A stretch of 7,419 bases of DNA from Pseudopedobacter saltans (GTDB taxonomy: Bacteria; Bacteroidota; Bacteroidia; Chitinophagales; Chitinophagaceae), in assembly GCA_003241175.1 (NCBI GenBank), contig QFOI01000172.1, forward strand, positions 1 through 7,419, read 5' to 3'. Made by a program: the position numbers and the translations under genes. Under the pieces are notes generated by a model, which searched no databases, was not told the DNA's origin, and was given only the letters and a program-made list of their open reading frames with translations. Each line of letters opens with the position of its first letter. Position 1 is the stretch's first letter. Shown piece after piece: positions 6,387-7,419 of the stretch.

Positions 6387-7419
6387 TCAACCAATCTGAG
6401 GATCACTCATTGCTTCATGTCCGTTTTCAACATGGCCGGCATAAATTGATTTGTAACTGGAATAACCATCCACTAAAACTATAAAATCATACCATCCGAA
6501 ACTAGACTCTAATGATATATCTATGGCTGAAGAACTATTAGCCGAGATATTTTTTTTCAAGATACTTTTACCATAAGCATTGTCGATTATAGAAATGTCA
6601 AGTGCACGATTTTCTTTGTTCAAAAATCTAAGTTCCAATGAACCATAAGTTCGTTTTTTATTTTTAATATTGGTTGCGATTATGTCAATAGTCGGACATC
6701 CCCCATCGCCTTCAAATAATCGATAAAAACCATTGGGGCCATGAACAGCCAATTGATATTTTTTATCTGAAAAATTATCTATTTTCCAATCGTAGGAAAT
6801 TTTGTCTCCTGCCCCAACCGTAAAATTCCAGTTGGCACCCTTTTCAAAATCAGATTTCTTTTTATAGTCTTTCAATGCATAAACGACAAAAGGAGAACCT
6901 GCGGATTTTTTACCAAATAATTTGGTTGCAGCTTCAAAATTAATTTTGAGTGTATTTCCTACCTTCTGTAAATCAACACCTAACTCATACGGTAAAGAAT
7001 TTGATTTCCTTCCTCCATTTTCTTGTTGGAGGTAAGTTTTAACGACCAAAGGATTTTCTCTTATTTGTTTAATATTTTCTTCTGATAAAGCATCAGCAAC
7101 AATAGGTAGTGGTTTATATTGCGCCTTATCGATTCTTTGCACATACTCATTTCTTTTCAGATAGGTTGGCTCCTTTATTTCTTCGCCATTGTAAGGGCGA
7201 AAAACGGAATCAAGATTGCCACATACAGCCCTCCGCCAATCCGTGACATTTTCGCAAACAACTTGTTTTTTTGCTTTACGACTAGCAAAACCTTCTATGA
7301 ATTGAACGACAGAAGTATGGTCGAAAACTTGCGAGTTGACATAACCTCCACGCGACCAAGGAGAAGCTACTATAAAAGGGACTCTGTAACCTAGTCCGAT
7401 GGCACTTTCCCTTACACGC
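6387..7419 (-). CDS. Phosphocholine-specific phospholipase C, C-terminal part
   Basis: Only the last 343 codons are in the window; the reading frame stays open to base 7419, so the gene is cut by the window edge, not broken. The visible product begins in the catalytic phosphoesterase domain. GLGYRVPFIVASPWSRGGYV (residues 8-27 of the fragment), FDHTS (32-36), and the TDWRRAVCGNL element about 25 residues further on are characteristic of the PlcN/PlcH family, which cleaves phosphatidylcholine and sometimes sphingomyelin to phosphocholine. Two copies of the C-terminal beta domain of this family (DUF756) follow: one at about 145-237, including GSPFVVYAL and LAVHGPNGFYRLFEGD, and one at about 257-332, including LDISIIDNAYG and FGWYDFIVLVDG. 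The tail HVENGHEAMSDP matches the usual family ending. The enzyme is normally exported, often by the Tat route, but its N-terminus lies outside this window. The GTG at 7140-7142 is an internal valine codon, not a start. Confidence 0.95.
   Translation of the reverse strand, partial: RVRESAIGLGYRVPFIVASPWSRGGYVNSQVFDHTSVVQFIEGFASRKAKKQVVCENVTDWRRAVCGNLDSVFRPYNGEEIKEPTYLKRNEYVQRIDKAQYKPLPIVADALSEENIKQIRENPLVVKTYLQQENGGRKSNSLPYELGVDLQKVGNTLKINFEAATKLFGKKSAGSPFVVYALKDYKKKSDFEKGANWNFTVGAGDKISYDWKIDNFSDKKYQLAVHGPNGFYRLFEGDGGCPTIDIIATNIKNKKRTYGSLELRFLNKENRALDISIIDNAYGKSILKKNISANSSSAIDISLESSFGWYDFIVLVDGYSSYKSIYAGHVENGHEAMSDPQIG

Noticed and set aside
7140..7142. GTG as a possible start of a 251-residue protein
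   Set aside because: The same frame continues upstream to the window edge with clear phospholipase C motifs, so this is an internal valine codon.
7119..7394. A 91-codon plus-strand open frame near the window end
   Set aside because: It is the antisense shadow of the phospholipase C frame, whose conserved motifs I translated through this region on the minus strand.

Overview
The window looks like an ordinary chromosomal segment from an AT-rich member of the Bacteroidota, most likely Chitinophagaceae or a nearby family (inference). The pointers are a promoter-like TTG / TATTTTCG pair resembling the Bacteroidota -33/-7 consensus (TTG / TAnnTTTG), start codons without clear Shine-Dalgarno sequences, a lipoprotein with a Bacteroidota-style acidic stretch after the lipobox cysteine, and the family make-up of the proteins. 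All six genes lie on the minus strand, so transcription runs from base 7419 towards base 1. I see no rRNA, tRNA, CRISPR array, insertion sequence or other mobile element. No gene-free gap exceeds about 120 bases.

In order of transcription: (1) the C-terminal part of a phosphocholine-specific phospholipase C (7419-6387), cut by the window edge; (2) an FAD-dependent oxidoreductase of the DAO family (6356-5295), 30 bases further on and probably co-transcribed; (3) a 120-base gap with a candidate promoter, then a lipoprotein glutaminyl-peptide cyclotransferase (5174-4341), followed by a convincing hairpin that probably terminates its transcript; (4) a CCA tRNA nucleotidyltransferase with an HD domain (4256-2808); (5) a pRiA4b ORF-3-like protein of unknown function with a GTG start (2768-2208); (6) NAD-dependent DNA ligase LigA (2142-37).

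Functionally there are two groups. The upstream genes deal with the envelope or exterior (phospholipase C, lipoprotein cyclotransferase) plus one flavoprotein of unknown substrate. The downstream genes are information-processing housekeeping genes (tRNA 3'-end synthesis, DNA ligation) with the unknown pRiA4b-type protein between them. I found no evidence of a new multi-gene system. The points most worth following up are the pRiA4b-type protein between cca and ligA, the substrate of the DAO flavoprotein (a stand-alone MnmC-oxidase-like role is one testable idea), and the transcription signals around the cyclotransferase gene.
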